DNA of 64,000 bases. Source: JBDRDD01 sp043821115. GTDB taxonomy: Bacteria > CAYTYR01 > UBA6262 > DAOVJB01. Shown one piece after another: positions 62,585-64,000 of the stretch; within the stretch, counting starts at the first letter, position 1, and every line of letters starts with the position of its first letter. Made by a program: the position numbers and the translations under genes. The stretch covers positions 43,422-107,421 of the forward strand of contig JBDRDD010000032.1 of NCBI GenBank assembly GCA_043821115.1, in the 5' to 3' direction. The notes below the pieces were generated by a model. It did no database searches. It had not been told where the DNA came from and worked only from the letters and a program-made list of their open reading frames with translations.

Positions 62585-63679
62585 ATGAAGAAGTTTTTTG
62601 CTTTAATTATTAGTTTAATGATAATCACCTATGCTGTTTCAGCCACTGGCGCTGATAACTGGGGCAATTTAGTCCTTAGCGTGAGCGTCAATGATAATTT
62701 AAGCGTGACTCTATATGATTTCGAGGACGGCACCACACAGGGATGGTTAAATGATACAAGCGGGGCGTTTCTGGATAATTTAGGGGTACCTGTTAACAGT
62801 ACAGACCAGGGAGAGAACAGTGTTCATTCTCTTGCATATAGCCTTAATCTTGATGAGAAGGACCCTGTCTACGGTTATATCAACGATCGTGGGTATGTGA
62901 GGCCTTCTTCTCCTATTGATCTGAGTAGCGCAAATGGCATTTCCTCATATGTATATATACCTGATATAGCGGATATATCATCGTCCACGCCTGCCAAGGC
63001 TGCTGTATATGTCAAGACTGGTGCGGCATGGAGGCAGTTTGACACAAACAACATGGTAAATATCAGCCTGGGTGCATGGAACCGGGTGACCATAAATTTC
63101 TCCTCGGCAAAAGATGAAAGCGGCCAAATAAATCAGCAAGTAACCGATATAGATGACATACGGGAGATCGGCATCCATATATCAGGCGCGGAAAACAGCG
63201 GTGAAACGACTACACTATATGTTGATAACGTCGGGGCCTTGGGAGAAGAGCAGGTACTGCTGTCCGTTTCAATTTCAGGTTCGTATGATTTCGGTATACT
63301 GGGTCTTGGTGCTGAAGTCGTATCAGATACACCGTTCACCGTTATAAATTCCGGTACTATTACCGAGACATTTTCCATTCATTTAGTTGATCCTTTCGGC
63401 TGGTCAGCCGCTGGGACCAATCCGGGTGAAGAAACATATGTGTTAAACGCCATGTTTAATTCGGCCAAGCCTTTGCAGTCCTCATTTGTAGAATTAAATC
63501 ATGCGCTGTCAAATATACCTCAGAGATGCGGTGTGAGCAAGTTCGCGGGAGACCAGACAGGAGATGGTGTCCCGGCTTCGGATTCACGCCTCCTGTGGCT
63601 TGAGTTCAGGGCGCCAATAATGACTACAATTACCACTCCGCAGTCTATACGCCTTATTGTAACAGCAGAAGCTTCCTAA
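62585..63679 (+). CDS. Secreted protein: carbohydrate-binding-like domain plus shared C-terminal domain
   Basis: 364 residues. Signal peptide to SATGAD. Jelly-roll module (~42-220: LYDFEDGTTQGWLNDTSGAF, YVKTGAAWRQF, DIREIGIHISGAEN) followed by the shared C-terminal domain (~223-364: VSISGSYDFGILGLGAE, CGVSKFAGDQTGDG, SIRLIVTAEAS). Same two-domain plan as the product at 42499, but with a canonical jelly-roll. AAAGGA upstream fits the ATG. It is alone between riboswitches 3 and 4, so it forms a one-gene c-di-GMP-controlled unit. Confidence 0.82.
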   Translation: MKKFFALIISLMIITYAVSATGADNWGNLVLSVSVNDNLSVTLYDFEDGTTQGWLNDTSGAFLDNLGVPVNSTDQGENSVHSLAYSLNLDEKDPVYGYINDRGYVRPSSPIDLSSANGISSYVYIPDIADISSSTPAKAAVYVKTGAAWRQFDTNNMVNISLGAWNRVTINFSSAKDESGQINQQVTDIDDIREIGIHISGAENSGETTTLYVDNVGALGEEQVLLSVSISGSYDFGILGLGAEVVSDTPFTVINSGTITETFSIHLVDPFGWSAAGTNPGEETYVLNAMFNSAKPLQSSFVELNHALSNIPQRCGVSKFAGDQTGDGVPASDSRLLWLEFRAPIMTTITTPQSIRLIVTAEAS

Positions 63680-63685
63680 GGGGTC

Positions 63686-63714
63686 TTGACAGGCGTATAA
63701 GTGTGAGCTATACT
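63686..63714 (+). promoter_or_regulatory. Promoter driving riboswitch 4
   Basis: TTGACA at 63686-63691 and TATACT at 63709-63714, spacer 17, starting seven bases after the stop codon of the preceding gene. Confidence 0.8.
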
Positions 63715-63732
63715 TAAATTAGAAAGATCAAA

Positions 63733-63848
63733 CTCCGAAAAGGCAAACCCACCGTGAGGTGGGGACGCAAAGCCACGGGTCTTCGGGGAGCACAGATAGC
63801 CGGGCGCATCGATAACAAGCGCGAACAAGACAGCCGGGTTGCCGATTA
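63733..63848 (+). promoter_or_regulatory. Cyclic-di-GMP-I (GEMM-I) riboswitch 4, with enlarged second hairpin
   Basis: Nearly a copy of riboswitch 3: CCGAAAAGGCAAACC, hairpin CCACC/GGTGG with GTGA tetraloop, GGGACGCAAAGCCACGGG, GTCTT (63779-63783) pairing AAGAC (63827-63831), insert with a second AGCCGGG...CGATAAC, and the 3' strand CAGCCGGGTTGCCGAT. The controlled gene must lie beyond the window end. Confidence 0.9.
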
Positions 63849-63866
63849 AAAGGTGACGCGGCTTTT
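63832..63866 (+). terminator. Terminator/expression platform of riboswitch 4
   Basis: AGCCGGGTTGCC (63832-63843) pairs with GGTGACGCGGCT (63852-63863), then TTTTATTTT. It shares its 5' arm with the aptamer. Confidence 0.85.
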
Positions 63867-63917
63867 ATTTTGGTGTACCAAGAATCAACATATCCGTGTT
63901 TATCTGGTTCACACCAC

Positions 63918-63998
63918 TAGAAGAATGCAGAGGATGTTGGAAAAAAATCAAAAAATATGTGCTCCTGGATTTTTCTTCCTGATCCTCTGCATCTTCTA
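63918..63998. repeat. Long imperfect inverted repeat (~30-bp arms) at the window end
   Basis: TAGAAGAATGCAGAGGAT (63918-63935) with GGAAAAAAATC (63939-63949) pairs with GATTTTTCTTCC (63968-63979) and ATCCTCTGCATCTTCTA (63982-63998), loop of 18 bases. No gene is seen from 63867 to the end. It could be a miniature element or a structured leader; a second copy was not noticed in the window. Confidence 0.7.
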
Positions 63999-64000
63999 AA

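Noticed and set aside
42345..63848. cGAMP-specific GEMM-Ib riboswitches
   Set aside because: All four motifs have G at the first position of GGCAAA, the base that is A in cGAMP-selective members; c-di-GMP is the more likely ligand, though this is judged by manual alignment.

Overview
The window reads as a chromosomal segment of an uncultured Gram-negative bacterium. It has a type IV pilus secretin operon, outer-membrane barrel proteins, undecaprenyl-linked polysaccharide synthesis and what looks like bacterial ceramide synthesis. The mix of Wzy-TPR fusions, PorV-like barrels, sorting-like C-terminal domains and NfnAB-type electron transfer would fit Candidatus Omnitrophota or a related PVC/FCB-neighbourhood lineage. 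That placement is inference; no rRNA gene is present. No tRNA, CRISPR array or transposase was recognised.

Layout. (1) 1-3.8 kb: end of an NAD-dependent epimerase/reductase, a serine palmitoyltransferase-like enzyme, a GNAT-type acyltransferase and a convergent lipid kinase; together they resemble a bacterial sphingolipid (ceramide) locus. (2) 3.9-8.6 kb: pilM-pilN-pilO-pilP-pilQ with a promoter in front and a terminator behind. (3) 8.7-34.3 kb: a large surface-polysaccharide region with three Wzy/O-antigen-ligase proteins fused to TPRs, five GT4 glycosyltransferases, a MurJ/Wzx-like flippase, an SGNH protein, three methyltransferases, an asparagine synthase broken by a frameshift, an LPG-synthase-type membrane protein, two sugar-nucleotide epimerases, a WecA-type initiating transferase and a Glf-like flavoprotein. 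The part from 12.5 to 23.3 kb is visibly more AT-rich and may be acquired. (4) 34.3-42.0 kb: a probable operon leuC-leuD, two response regulators with GGDEF-like output domains, ndk, ackA and an NfnA/NfnB-like (or GltA-type) flavoprotein pair. (5) 42.0-64.0 kb: nine genes for secreted or surface proteins, punctuated by four cyclic-di-GMP-I (GEMM-I) riboswitches at about 42.35, 51.3, 62.4 and 63.75 kb.

The last region is the most interesting. Its proteins are built from a small set of shared modules: a carbohydrate-binding-like jelly-roll domain, fibronectin type III repeats, discoidin (F5/8C) domains, and a C-terminal domain of about 135-140 residues that ends five of the nine proteins. Two glycoside hydrolases (GH113-like and GH5-mannanase-like) suggest mannan or another beta-mannoside as target. 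Two PorV-like barrels each directly follow a gene whose product ends in a type IX-like sorting domain. Three of the four riboswitches share a near-identical promoter, and three have terminators that reuse the 3' strand of the aptamer, predicting that c-di-GMP turns these genes on. The two GGDEF-type regulators just upstream are possible local sources or modulators of the signal.
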